Positions 7,246-15,273 of a stretch of DNA of 23,592 nucleotides are shown piece after piece. The notes beneath the pieces are model-generated. The model had not been told where the DNA came from, did no database searches, and saw only the letters and a list, made by a program, of their open reading frames with translations. Source of the DNA: a virus; the IMG/VR virus record IMGVR_UViG_3300045118_000332, positions 1 to 23,592 of that record; one strand, given 5' to 3'. Every line of letters begins with the position of its first letter. Positions within the stretch are counted from its first letter, which is position 1. The translations under genes and the position numbers were made by a program.

Positions 7246-7770
7246 TTACGATAATGCTTTTATTCCGTCTTTTCTAATCCTACCTATCGTCTCCCTATCA
7301 GCTTCATCCATCTTGCGGTCTCTACTTTTAACACGTTCCTGAAGTTCCTTCCTTGCCGCCTCGACCGTCTCTATTCTTGCACAACAGAGAATAAGGTCTT
7401 TATAAGTGAAAAAGTTCTCACTTTGAGTATGGTCTATCAAGACTTTTACTTCAGAAAAATCTGGGTGGTCTTTAGGTAACGTATGCCATATTCCGCTTCT
7501 GTTTGAAGCCATCCTATTCTTTGCACACCATCTATAACCGTATCGCGGGTTCTTGTTATAGACTATAAGCGGGTCGATTCTTCCTGCGGCTGGTTCGATT
7601 TCGAGGAATGGTTTTTGTCCCTCAATCTTTTCTTCGACCTTATCCGCAGTATCTTCAACGTTTGTTCCCTCGTTAACAGTCGGTTCTTCTGTTTCAGCTT
7701 CAACAGGAATTGGTAGTCCTTCACCTTGAATTTCATCTTCATTTTCTATTGCTACTTTCTTGGGGTTCAT
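7246..7770 (-). CDS. Acidic virion-operon protein of unknown function
   Basis: A 174-residue protein. Residues 1-55 are acidic and low complexity (many Glu), so probably disordered. The middle (NKNPRYGYRWCAKNRMASN, about 73-91, then GIWHTLPKDHPDF) is compact with conserved-looking aromatic and Cys residues. The end is a charged helix (TVEAARKELQERVKSRDRK). Its ATG overlaps the scaffold stop by four bases (ATGA), so the two are translationally coupled. The acidic arm and neighbours suggest a head-assembly or structural helper. No family was recognised. Confidence 0.6.
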   Translation of the reverse strand: MNPKKVAIENEDEIQGEGLPIPVEAETEEPTVNEGTNVEDTADKVEEKIEGQKPFLEIEPAAGRIDPLIVYNKNPRYGYRWCAKNRMASNRSGIWHTLPKDHPDFSEVKVLIDHTQSENFFTYKDLILCCARIETVEAARKELQERVKSRDRKMDEADRETIGRIRKDGIKALS

Positions 7771-8660
7771 AGATAAAAACCGTTCCTTTCCTTAGCCTGC
7801 TTAATAATATTATTTATGCGGCTAAAATCTTCGGGATTGTAACCTTCCCTCATAAGTCTTTCTTTCAATTCAGGAGTTATCTCACTTTGAGGTTCCTGCA
7901 TCTGTTGGGCTACTGAAGGTGTTGCTGCCGAAGCACTGGCTGTTTTGTTAAGCATATTTTGAGCCTCCGTTCGTATTTTCCCCTCTATTTCAGGGAAATT
8001 CTGTTTAAAGACTCTCGACTCAGCCAGCTCCATAACGACCCTTAATTGATTTGGGTCGTATGCGTTAAGGCTTTTATTTGCGGCTAATATCTTCTGAGCC
8101 TCCTTAAAAACTACATTTTCGGTATCATAGGAACCATCCTGTTTTACCAAATACGGGAAGTCCTGCTTTATCTTGTTTTCTGTGGTGCTCATGGCATTTG
8201 TATAATCTGTATATCGCCTGAACTCATCAAAAGCCTCTCTCTTTGCTGTTTCTTTTGACAACATAGTAAGCTGATATAAAGCATTTTTATCCCCAGCATT
8301 TGCTGCATCAACTAAAGATGCCATCACTTCTTCCTGTGATTTTTGCTGTTGGGCAGGCTGTCTGTAACCTGTTATATTCATCCCTTCGTCAATATCTACG
8401 TATGGCAGAGCTTGTTCGACGAACTTTCTTAGGGTAGATTCAGCCTTATCCCTGTCCGACTGGTAACGCCTCATCTTATCCTCCATAGCCTGTATGTCAG
8501 CTACAGGAGCAGCAGCTGGAGGGGTCTCTGGTTTTGCTTGCTGCCCAAGACTAAGTTCAGTCTGAATACCTGCCGCTGGCTGCGCAGAAGGCTGTGAAGG
8601 CGTTCCTGCCGCAGCTGCCGCTGGTTGTCCAGATGATGTTTCAGTTGCTAATTCTGGCAT
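7767..8660 (-). CDS. Probable scaffolding protein
   Basis: A 297-residue protein with an Ala/Pro/Gln-rich, disordered N-terminus (about 1-50), a charged helical segment (MEDKMRRYQSDRDKAESTLRKFVEQAL, about 57-83) and long helical regions, ending in a basic-helical tail (LKERLMREGYNPEDFSRINNIIKQAKER). This low-complexity arm plus coiled-coil plus short C-terminal capsid-binding helix is the usual design of phage scaffolding proteins, which template the procapsid and then leave. It lies between portal and capsid, the standard place. AAGGAAAG precedes ATG. No protease gene was seen nearby. Assignment is from architecture and order. Confidence 0.65.
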   Translation of the reverse strand: MPELATETSSGQPAAAAAGTPSQPSAQPAAGIQTELSLGQQAKPETPPAAAPVADIQAMEDKMRRYQSDRDKAESTLRKFVEQALPYVDIDEGMNITGYRQPAQQQKSQEEVMASLVDAANAGDKNALYQLTMLSKETAKREAFDEFRRYTDYTNAMSTTENKIKQDFPYLVKQDGSYDTENVVFKEAQKILAANKSLNAYDPNQLRVVMELAESRVFKQNFPEIEGKIRTEAQNMLNKTASASAATPSVAQQMQEPQSEITPELKERLMREGYNPEDFSRINNIIKQAKERNGFYL

Positions 8661-8680
8661 ATAACTTTCCTTTCTTAAAA

Positions 8681-8908
8681 TTAAACCAACTCGCTCCCTG
8701 TTTCGCCTCCTTTCATTTCTTCTATCTTGTCATAGAACAGTTCTATACCAGCCAATTTCCCTTGAAGTCTTACGGCTTCAAATACGGAAGACGGCTTTGT
8801 ATAATCAATAAGAGCAAACTGCTCTATAATATCTTTTCTCTCTTGCTCCAAACTTTTATCAAGCTCAACGAACTCATCCATATTGACAAACTCATACATA
8901 TTCATCAT
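8681..8908 (-). CDS. Small helical protein between portal and scaffold
   Basis: A 75-residue acidic protein, mostly helix by pattern (ELDKSLEQERKDIIEQFALI, then VFEAVRLQGKLAGIELFYDKIEEM). Its ATG overlaps the portal stop by four bases (ATGATGA) with GAGGGG just upstream, so it is coupled to portal translation. A further ATG lies at codon 2. Short helical proteins in this position are often head-assembly accessories, but no family was recognised. Confidence 0.6.
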   Translation of the reverse strand: MMNMYEFVNMDEFVELDKSLEQERKDIIEQFALIDYTKPSSVFEAVRLQGKLAGIELFYDKIEEMKGGETGSELV

Positions 8909-10833
8909 ATTCCCCTCGAAGGACGATTCATTATCCTTTTCGTTTCTCTTCTCATGTCAGGCGGTCTATTTCCCATAATCGGTGCTTGTGGGCCAGAAGG
9001 TCTCATAGGCGGCCCTGGAGGGCCTGGTGGCGGCCCGCCTGGCCCCATCATAGGAGGTGGCGGAGGAAGCATTTGCCACCAGTCTTCTGGTCTTGTCTTA
9101 CCAAAGGATAATAGTATCTCGTTTAATGCTTTCTGGAAGTTAAACTTTACTGGTATCCCTTGAGGATTTGTCATCGGGAGTTGAGAGTATTTTGCCATCA
9201 GGTCTAATAACTGCATATTCTGGTTCCTGGTGATTATCTCATTATCTACATGGGAAGAACCTAATACCTCAACATTTATGCCGTCCGTATATATTTCCGA
9301 TGGAAGAACTTCTATAAATTGCTCAACCTGCGGCTGAATACCAGGAAGACCTTCTATTGCTACATACCACGGCTTCTGTCTATTTAGAACCATTAACTCA
9401 TAGCACCTCTTGAAATACTCCTGTATTAAACCTAAATCTACCCTCCTTAGTATTATCTTCACCGATTTCATAGACTCTTTAAGCATCGCAGCCGCCTCTG
9501 TTGCGGACGGGTTCGGAGCTATCTTTTCGCCAGCCAGCGTTCCTCTTAAACGGGTGCTTCTCGCGATTTCTGACTCAATTCTATCAAGTAGGTTCTGGGC
9601 GGCTGCGACATATTCAACAGGTGGTCTTACGAACTGAACCACCTCTGATAATGGTCTATCTACCCCTTTTACTTCTATCACTCCATTGGGTCGTATCTTA
9701 AGTTGCTCCATCTTCTTGATATACTTCGTATTGGCAACTACCATACAATATAGACCGAACGTATTAGCGTCTAATGACTGATTTCTCCTTGTGTTGAATT
9801 CTATGGCGAGCTGTTCTACTATCTGGCAGATACCTATTCCGTAAGAAGATTTTGTCTTTGGAATGAACGGAACTATTAAATACGGCACAGCTCTATATGG
9901 TGTGGGCTGTATCCTGATAACCTCTCTCTCATTGGCTATTGTAATTATGCAGAGAACCGATTTATCTACATACTCATCTGGAACACCACAGTCTTTAGTA
10001 AAGGTTATCGGAATATGGTGTGCTTCCCATAGACACACTTCTTTGTCAAGGTCTAACGCTTCTCTTTCTTTCTGTTCTATATTTTCCGACGGATAACTTG
10101 TAGTTTTAGCTTTCTCAAGATTACCGTATAACCCGAATAATCTTGCCTGCTTCTCTATTACAGACCACGAAGTATCAACCTTCTCTATTACCCATGTAAC
10201 TTTATCTGGCCTGAAATAGAGATTTCTTATATCAGAATGTTTAAATACAGGCCTATCTTCAACTACTACTTCCTGGGACATAACCTTCTGCGGAGGCATC
10301 GGAAGAGGCATACCGTTAATATCTATACTTCTCGGTGTTTCCTTGACAGATAAAGTAGGAAGTTCATCAAGGTTCATCGTAACTTTGGCCGAGAAAGTCC
10401 CAAGTTTAACGCCTTCCCTTATCGTTTGCTCGAATTCTTCGTAAAAATTAGTATCTTTAGCGTTCTTCCAGAGAACTAACTTTATTTTTTCTGCTACATC
10501 TGCTGGTATAATCTTATTCCCTGGAACAGATTTAATCTTTATAGGGGGTTCTACGCTGAAGGTGGCATCTACTATCTGTGCAGTCCAGTCCTCTACGGAG
10601 TTCCATACCTGAGTAGTATTTACACGGGAAAGAGTTTCTTTTGTCTGATTTACGGTAGAAGAAGAATACATCTCCTCCCAAGTTTTGAATTTCTCGCATC
10701 TTGAGGTATGGTCATTCTTTACGGAATCCATTCTTGAGACTACCGCTTCATAAGCTAACTTTCTGATATGGTCATTAGACAAATCAAACGTTCCGAACTT
10801 TATCGGCTCAGAAATTACCTGTAGTTCTTCCAT
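8905..10833 (-). CDS. Portal protein
   Basis: A 642-residue protein following terL by 9 bases, with AAGGGGG before ATG. It has the layout of podovirus/siphovirus portal proteins: an N-terminal helical wing, a middle with RPVFKHSDIRNLYFRPDK (about 210-227), KSSYGIGICQIVEQLAIEFNTRRNQSLDANTFG (about 335-367), a helical stem-type segment (VAAAQNLLDRIESEIARSTRLRGTLAG, about 425-451), and ATEAAAMLKESMKS. It forms the dodecameric DNA entry ring. The C-terminal about 60 residues are an unusual proline/glycine/methionine run (LPPPPPMMGPGGPPPGPPG) followed by Arg-rich RRETKRIMNRPSRGI, probably disordered and positively charged. The family is inferred from order, length and portal-type motifs. Confidence 0.82.
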   Translation of the reverse strand: MEELQVISEPIKFGTFDLSNDHIRKLAYEAVVSRMDSVKNDHTSRCEKFKTWEEMYSSSTVNQTKETLSRVNTTQVWNSVEDWTAQIVDATFSVEPPIKIKSVPGNKIIPADVAEKIKLVLWKNAKDTNFYEEFEQTIREGVKLGTFSAKVTMNLDELPTLSVKETPRSIDINGMPLPMPPQKVMSQEVVVEDRPVFKHSDIRNLYFRPDKVTWVIEKVDTSWSVIEKQARLFGLYGNLEKAKTTSYPSENIEQKEREALDLDKEVCLWEAHHIPITFTKDCGVPDEYVDKSVLCIITIANEREVIRIQPTPYRAVPYLIVPFIPKTKSSYGIGICQIVEQLAIEFNTRRNQSLDANTFGLYCMVVANTKYIKKMEQLKIRPNGVIEVKGVDRPLSEVVQFVRPPVEYVAAAQNLLDRIESEIARSTRLRGTLAGEKIAPNPSATEAAAMLKESMKSVKIILRRVDLGLIQEYFKRCYELMVLNRQKPWYVAIEGLPGIQPQVEQFIEVLPSEIYTDGINVEVLGSSHVDNEIITRNQNMQLLDLMAKYSQLPMTNPQGIPVKFNFQKALNEILLSFGKTRPEDWWQMLPPPPPMMGPGGPPPGPPGPPMRPSGPQAPIMGNRPPDMRRETKRIMNRPSRGI

Positions 10834-10842
10834 ACTGCCCCC

Positions 10843-13299
10843 TTAATTAAAAACAGGATACCCCGTCATACCATCAAGCCTCATCTCAAATATTTCTAAA
10901 GAGTCGTCATCGTCTTCTTTTATCTGTCTTCCTTTTATTTCCTCAAAATCTGGGTCAACCGATAGAAAAGAAGCCATCACGAAAGCATCAGCCCTGTCTG
11001 GTGAAGGCAGTCCTCTTTTCTTCATGTCCTCTTTAGGTTCTAATGTCATCTTCCCTGTCTGCGTCTGGAACTTATACTTTCTCGAAGCAAGCTGGCTTAT
11101 CAATGTATCATCCTCATACACCCTTATCTTGCCCTGCTCTATATATCCGCAAACTTTAAAATATGCCTCAGTGCCCAGGTTATGGAATATTCCTTCCGTT
11201 GCTTTACCGCCAAATTTAAATGGCATTAGTTCAAACTTGTATCCCTGGGCATTGAGGATGGGTAACTGCTCCTCCAAATGGTCTATTATGCCAGCACCCA
11301 TAGCACCTTCATCTATCACAACATAATCTGGCTTGAGTTTCTTGATGAGATTTATAATCCTGCCTTGTGTTTCCGTAGTGGCTTTACCAGATACTCCTTC
11401 GCTCAAAACCACCGCCCCTCCATTCATAAACACAAAAGCAGTCTCATCAGCCCCAAATCTTGCGGGGTCGACACCTAACACCCTCCAACCATTTGCAGGT
11501 TCCGCTTTAATGGCTTCTCTTAAAGCAGATACCGATATTAGACTATTAACCGATTGTTTAGGAAATTGTCCGAGAACCCTGGCCTCGAATAATGGCGAGC
11601 CCTTCCCCCATTTCTCTTCCTTCTCCTTAACCCAGCGATATGTGACCATGCCTGGGATAAGCTCTTTCCTACCTTTAACATTAGGGGAGTCATAACAGCT
11701 AAACATGAATTTGCAGAAATTTTTATCCTGAAATGAATCATAAAACTTTCCCTCCGCACTCAACGGGTTCCCAGCTAAATATAACTTCGAGTTCTCCGTA
11801 ACAAGCAGAGAGTCAACCTCTTCATATATCACATCTTCTATTGCCTGGGCTTCCGTCATCAGCACAAGAACATTCTTCGCGTGAAACCCCTGAAACTTAC
11901 CTACTGACTGATTGGTCTCTTTTGTGGTAAATCCTATCGCATACCAATTCTCTCCCACCTGCAACTCGTTGTTAAGCATTCTTCCACCCAAAGGAACTTT
12001 AGAATTCGCCCACAACTTCGATATTTCCCCCCAGATAACCTTTTGGACTTGGCGTTCTGAATTGCCCGACCAATGATAAACTCCTTTTCTTCTCACAAGA
12101 ACAACGCCGCTCGGAACAGTCACACAATAAACATAATCATCATAAGGCTGTCTATACCAGTAGGATTTTACACTATAGGGATGTTTTTTAGCATCTTTTA
12201 AGAATGAAACTATATTTTCAGTGCAAGGCCTACTATTTATTATTCTTCCATCTTGTAAGATTGCTGAACGGGACTTTAATTCCCTTGAACTCAAATTTGT
12301 AACATATCCCGCCTTTAATCCTATCTCCTGTAAATCATCAGCCATTTCCTTGTCATCATAGAATCTTATCCTGTCTGTTTCTCCAAAACTGCCATCTCCA
12401 TACATAAATCCTTTAATAAAAGCTCGAAGTTTATTCTTCTTGGCGTTCTTTATGAACTGCGGTATTTTCTTGTGCCCTTCAAATATAAAGTTATCGTAGA
12501 ACCATTTACTTATTTCCTTGCTGTAAATCGTTAAATTATATGCACCATCTTTACGGTCGTATTTACTTATAGGCTTCCCATATACCTTAAGAAGATTTTC
12601 CGCATAATCCACATAATGGGATTGCGTCAAACTTACATCGCATCTCCTGTGATTCCCGCCATATCTTACATAACCATCGGCAAACCAGAAACCCCATAGC
12701 TCGTAATGCTTCTCGGTAAAATCATCATCGTCTCCATTCCATACAACTTCTCTCGAAAATCTTTCCGTTGTAAGGCCAAATAACTTTAAAGCTTCTGTCT
12801 TGCGGAAATTTAAGCCAAAAAGATTTTTAGTGTAGCATTTGTGGTTAGGAGTTACCAAAAAATCTACATCCCTCGATTTATAGCCTATCATTTCTCCATT
12901 CACTTTATATTTATGAAATTCGAGGGGCTTTATGAATTTAAGCTCCCCATTCATCAAACTGGCAACCTTCTCGTTCCCCTGTAATCCTTTCAATAGCTTC
13001 CACCCATTCTCTGTCAGTATTTCCGTTTCCTTGTCGAAGCACGGGGCAGTAGTTATCACGATAGAGCCAGGGAACGAGTAAAGAAACCATAGCACTACGA
13101 CTGCACCCAGGAAATCCTTCCCCATCGCATGGCCTGAACTTATCGTTATCTTGTCGTGTTCTACAAGACTGCGAAGTATCTCCTCCTGGCCACTCCATAA
13201 GCTTACACCTAAAATGTTTTTTGCCCACCACACTGGGTCTTTTTGAGCCCTGCAAAATACTTCCAACTCCTCTCCGTCTGTAAGGTCTCTTATATCCAC
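10843..13299 (-). CDS. terL: Terminase large subunit precursor with intein
   Basis: An 818-residue precursor; removing the intein (87-413) leaves a 491-residue terminase. ATPase motifs: Walker A SSGHAMGKD (54-62), the adenine-side motif VITTAP|SERQ split by the intein, and Walker B NVLVLMTEAQA (476-486) with catalytic Glu483. Nuclease (RNase H-like) acidic residues are at Asp611 (VLGVDPARFGADE), Asp663 (YVVIDEGAMG) and Asp768 (PSPDRADAF). The protein cuts concatemeric DNA and drives it through the portal. Start is GTG at 13299 with AAAAGGG upstream, 3 bases after the preceding stop. The Walker A Lys is followed by Asp rather than Thr/Ser, as I recall for a GHxxGKD subgroup of terminases, so it is not a defect in itself. 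Splicing is needed for function since the intein interrupts the ATPase core. Confidence 0.9.
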   Translation of the reverse strand: MDIRDLTDGEELEVFCRAQKDPVWWAKNILGVSLWSGQEEILRSLVEHDKITISSGHAMGKDFLGAVVVLWFLYSFPGSIVITTAPCFDKETEILTENGWKLLKGLQGNEKVASLMNGELKFIKPLEFHKYKVNGEMIGYKSRDVDFLVTPNHKCYTKNLFGLNFRKTEALKLFGLTTERFSREVVWNGDDDDFTEKHYELWGFWFADGYVRYGGNHRRCDVSLTQSHYVDYAENLLKVYGKPISKYDRKDGAYNLTIYSKEISKWFYDNFIFEGHKKIPQFIKNAKKNKLRAFIKGFMYGDGSFGETDRIRFYDDKEMADDLQEIGLKAGYVTNLSSRELKSRSAILQDGRIINSRPCTENIVSFLKDAKKHPYSVKSYWYRQPYDDYVYCVTVPSGVVLVRRKGVYHWSGNSERQVQKVIWGEISKLWANSKVPLGGRMLNNELQVGENWYAIGFTTKETNQSVGKFQGFHAKNVLVLMTEAQAIEDVIYEEVDSLLVTENSKLYLAGNPLSAEGKFYDSFQDKNFCKFMFSCYDSPNVKGRKELIPGMVTYRWVKEKEEKWGKGSPLFEARVLGQFPKQSVNSLISVSALREAIKAEPANGWRVLGVDPARFGADETAFVFMNGGAVVLSEGVSGKATTETQGRIINLIKKLKPDYVVIDEGAMGAGIIDHLEEQLPILNAQGYKFELMPFKFGGKATEGIFHNLGTEAYFKVCGYIEQGKIRVYEDDTLISQLASRKYKFQTQTGKMTLEPKEDMKKRGLPSPDRADAFVMASFLSVDPDFEEIKGRQIKEDDDDSLEIFEMRLDGMTGYPVFN
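12061..13041 (-). mobile_element. Intein with LAGLIDADG endonuclease inside terL
   Basis: Residues 87-413 of the precursor (327 aa). Block A is CFDKETEILTENGW, starting with the nucleophile Cys87. Block B is FLVTPNHKCY (147-156) with the TxxH-type His. The endonuclease has two dodecapeptide motifs, LWGFWFADGY (about 200-209) and LRAFIKGFMYGDGSFG (291-306). Block F is DDYVYCVTVPSGVVLVRR (387-404) and the end is GVYHWSGN|S, with Asn413 and Ser414 as the +1 extein nucleophile. The penultimate residue is Gly, not the usual His; the His is four residues upstream of the terminal Asn. The insertion site, TTAP^S, is a conserved ATPase-motif position. Boundaries were placed so the flanking terminase sequence rejoins as VITTAPSERQV. 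Confidence 0.9.
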
Positions 13300-13302
13300 T
13301 TG

Positions 13303-13527
13303 TTACCCTTTTCTTTTTTCACTAAATGCGATTGCTAATGCCTGAGCCCTTTTCTTTACGTGTTCCCCTGAACCACTCCTTAATGTTCCCCTTTTATACT
13401 CTCTCATTACCGCCTCGAACTTTCCTTCTGGCGGTAGACTCTTCCTCTTCTCTGCTCCAGCACCTAATACGTCCCTGTGCTTCATAGCCTGACGTATCGC
13501 GTTCTCCAGCCTCTTAGTCCCGCTCAT
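13303..13527 (-). CDS. Small basic protein, DUF6496-like
   Basis: A 74-residue basic protein. The second half, FEAVMREYKRGTLRSGSGEHVKKRAQALAIAFSEKRK, resembles the short DUF6496-type pattern (K-V-M-x-E-F-K-x-G-T-L-x-S-G-S-G-x-x-V...Q-A-I-A-I-A-L-S-E) found in many phages. The function of that family is not known. Its ATG overlaps the previous stop (ATGA), and it is followed 3 bases later by terL. Position suggests a packaging or DNA-end accessory role, but this is not demonstrated. Confidence 0.65.
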   Translation of the reverse strand: MSGTKRLENAIRQAMKHRDVLGAGAEKRKSLPPEGKFEAVMREYKRGTLRSGSGEHVKKRAQALAIAFSEKRKG

Positions 13528-13658
13528 CTTTCCCTCTTAGGCTTCCAGTTTGTCACCCTTTGAAGCGTCCCATAGACATACGCGTCGCGTCTTTTTCCCT
13601 TCAATCCCTTCTTCTTTGCCTGTGCTACAAGCTCTCTCTCGAACTTTACGGGACTCAT
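13524..13658 (-). CDS. 44-residue basic protein between terS and terL
   Basis: The start chosen is ATG 13658, which overlaps the small terminase stop by four bases (ATATGAG). A longer reading to 13745 would run across the end of the terminase gene in another frame. The product (MSPVKFERELVAQAKKKGLKGKRRDAYVYGTLQRV...) is a helix with Lys/Arg-rich middle and the 'AYVYGTL' pattern seen in small phage proteins of unknown role. It is translationally coupled on both sides (ATGA at each end). No function is claimed. Confidence 0.6.
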   Translation of the reverse strand: MSPVKFERELVAQAKKKGLKGKRRDAYVYGTLQRVTNWKPKRER

Positions 13659-14116
13659 ATCGTCACCGCTTCCGCATCCATCTCTATCACCTTTGGCGGT
13701 TTCTTCAACTTCTGGCTGGTGGCCCTCTTTACTAACCCCAGCCAACTATTCCCTTCTACCTCTACTTTAGCCTTATCCGTCCATCCCAATACATTCTTCG
13801 CCACGAACATCCCGAATAACGGATGATACCTGCCCTTCAAACCGTTATTAACTATCATCTTCTCCCTGTAAAGCTTACATCTCTCCCACGCTTCCTTTAA
13901 TCTCCCGTATGTCGCATAACTCTTATTCGATACCCAATACCTGAATTGCTCTGGAGTTATGCCCTCTTTGTCCAAAAAATCTATTATGTGGGGCAATTCG
14001 TTAGCTACTTCCTTCCCGTCCTTCTCCTTAAAACTGTCAACTTTGAAATGTTTCAACAGCTTCGGGGCTATATCTTCCCCGTAAGCCCTGCCTACCGAAC
14101 CCTTTGGCCTGCCCAT
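13655..14116 (-). CDS. terS: Terminase small subunit
   Basis: 153 residues from ATG 14116, chosen over an upstream in-frame start because AAAAGGGGGGAAGAA lies directly before it and MGRPKGSVGR is a usual first stretch for this family. The middle (DKEGITPEQFRYWVSNKSYATYGRLKEAWERC, about 49-80) is a helix-turn-helix-like DNA-binding segment, and RYHPLFGMFVAKNVLGWTDKAKVE (about 96-119) matches the conserved 'AKN-x-x-GWxDK' motif of gp3-like DNA-packaging proteins. The protein recognises the packaging site and hands DNA to TerL. It is the first gene of the leftward operon, about 66 bases downstream of the promoter. Confidence 0.82.
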   Translation of the reverse strand: MGRPKGSVGRAYGEDIAPKLLKHFKVDSFKEKDGKEVANELPHIIDFLDKEGITPEQFRYWVSNKSYATYGRLKEAWERCKLYREKMIVNNGLKGRYHPLFGMFVAKNVLGWTDKAKVEVEGNSWLGLVKRATSQKLKKPPKVIEMDAEAVTI

Positions 14117-14182
14117 TTCTTCCCCCCTTTTATCGTATATATGGATTTTTTCCCTAATTTTAACCAAATATCATATTTACCT

Positions 14183-14212
14183 ATTCTATCCGCTTAATAC
14201 CCTTTTTGTCAA
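14183..14212 (-). promoter_or_regulatory. Sigma70-type promoter for the virion operon
   Basis: On the minus strand: TTGACA (14212-14207), an 18-base spacer, then TAGAAT (14188-14183). The -35 is perfect and the -10 has five of six consensus bases. It faces the terS gene, with the start expected about 60 bases upstream of its ATG. No equally good match was found elsewhere in the leader. If phage late genes use the host holoenzyme, this would drive the whole leftward block. Confidence 0.6.
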
Positions 14213-14537
14213 ATTTACCCCTCTCGCGTTTTTCCCTTACTTAAGCCAATTTTATACTACTTTCGTATATACTGGAGTATAACCTTTTAGCGGCCTATAG
14301 AGCTGTTTATAAATTTTTCCCAAAACTTTTTTCCCAAAATTCTTCACCTACCCCTCTTTTTTCCCTATCTTATGCCAAATTCTTATGTTCCACGTGCCCC
14401 CTTTTTCGCCGAATCTACCTTCTTAGATTGTTATCTGAATTGTTATGTGAGATGCCCCTTTTGTTTTATTATATCCCTGAGGTGTATATTACCTAAAACA
14501 TACCGCTCGCAGGGAAACACCCCTCTGATATATATTA

Positions 14538-14566
14538 TTGTTAACATTCGGGCTCTGCGGTATATA
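14538..14566 (+). promoter_or_regulatory. Possible rightward early promoter
   Basis: TTGTTA, 17 bases, TATATA. Each hexamer matches four of six consensus bases, and the spacing is ideal. It overlaps the palindrome GTATATATAC at 14560-14569, an arrangement expected if a repressor covers the -10. A-T rich sequence throughout this stretch makes chance matches likely, so this is a candidate only. Confidence 0.3.
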
Positions 14567-14883
14567 TACTGCTGTTAGCGGAGATGTAATACAGCTCACT
14601 CGGAAGGTTGCGATATATAGCGTGAATACGTGTAGATATATATACGCAATTAGAGTAGAAATATCTGGGCAAAAATTATAAGGGGGCAGAATATAGTGCT
14701 GGAGATATTTCAAAGATTTAGCAAGATAATACATGGCGGATGGGGGCTGATATATAAGACGCTCTTATGGCGGGATTTTTTCGGTTTTGTCAAGTGCTAA
14801 ATTCCGCACCATTAAGCCAAATTGCTATATATATCTGTGGGGGTTTTTGGTCGTGTTATGCTTGTTTTTGGAGGGCAACCGCT

Positions 14884-15273
14884 ATGGATTACAAGACAAG
14901 ACGCTACCGGCGGAAATTCAAGAAATCCCGACGCATTCGTGCGTTTCGTGAAGCACTCGACCGCACGGACATATATATCAGGGTAGTTCGTGAGTGCCTT
15001 GATATATTAAAAGGGGCGGTTAAGTGGTCTTGCTACGATATATTTGAACGGTTAAGGGTTGAAAGCGATATATACCGTGAGGCGATGTTGGAATATATCG
15101 ACCGTCATAAGGGCCATTATACTGTTAAATCTGCGATACATTTCGCGCACCTTGAGGCACGCTGGAAATTAGGGCAAACACGCCAAATACTCGACGAATT
15201 CGGCAGGGAAACTGATATCAATAACAATAATGACATCAATGAAGATGATGACATCAATGACAATGATATATAG
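14884..15273 (+). CDS. Early protein with basic head and repeated acidic tail
   Basis: The start chosen is ATG 14884, with GGAGGG eight bases upstream; a longer frame from 14767 lacks a ribosome site. The 129-residue product begins with a very basic stretch (KTRRYRRKFKKSRRIRAFR, about 4-22), followed by a helical region (REALDRTDIYIRVVRECLDIL and YIDRHKGHYTVKSAIHFAHLEARWKLG). It ends in an Asp/Asn/Ile tail of three hexapeptide repeats (DINNNN, DINEDD, DINDND). Basic head plus acidic tail suggests nucleic acid binding with a charged flexible end. It is the first rightward gene. No family was recognised. Confidence 0.65.
   Translation: MDYKTRRYRRKFKKSRRIRAFREALDRTDIYIRVVRECLDILKGAVKWSCYDIFERLRVESDIYREAMLEYIDRHKGHYTVKSAIHFAHLEARWKLGQTRQILDEFGRETDINNNNDINEDDDINDNDI
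15214..15267 (+). repeat. Tandem 18-base repeat (3 units) in the early gene
   Basis: Three adjacent imperfect 18-base units at 15214, 15232 and 15250, each starting GA(T/C)ATCAAT. They encode the Asp-Ile-Asn acidic tail. In-frame expansion or loss of a unit would change tail length without shifting the frame. Confidence 0.8.

Larger units (their letters stand above)
14117..14883. promoter_or_regulatory. Divergent control region
   Basis: About 770 bases with no convincing gene. Besides the leftward promoter it holds: five copies of TTTTTCCC (14147, 14229, 14314, 14328, 14358; two of them extended to TTTTTCCCAAAA with a 14-base period); a palindrome TATACT-GG-AGTATA (14268-14281); and a palindrome GTATATATAC (14560-14569). 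A rightward promoter candidate is TTGTTA (14538-14543), 17 bases, TATATA (14561-14566). The right part is very rich in GATATA/TATATA. Short frames here have no good ribosome site and look accidental. The two palindromes could be operators for an early regulator, but that is inference. Confidence 0.45.

Noticed and set aside
13524-13745. A longer 73-residue start for the small gene between the terminase genes
   Set aside because: The extra part runs through the end of the terminase small-subunit gene in another frame; ATG 13658 overlaps its stop (ATGA), which is a natural coupled start.
14372-14734. Plus frame 14372-14578 and minus frame 14489-14734 in the control region
   Set aside because: No convincing ribosome sites, unusual amino acid composition, and they overlap the promoter, palindromes and AT-rich repeats.
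14767-15273. A 168-residue version of the first early gene
   Set aside because: No ribosome site before 14767; GGAGGG lies before ATG 14884, where the basic protein begins.
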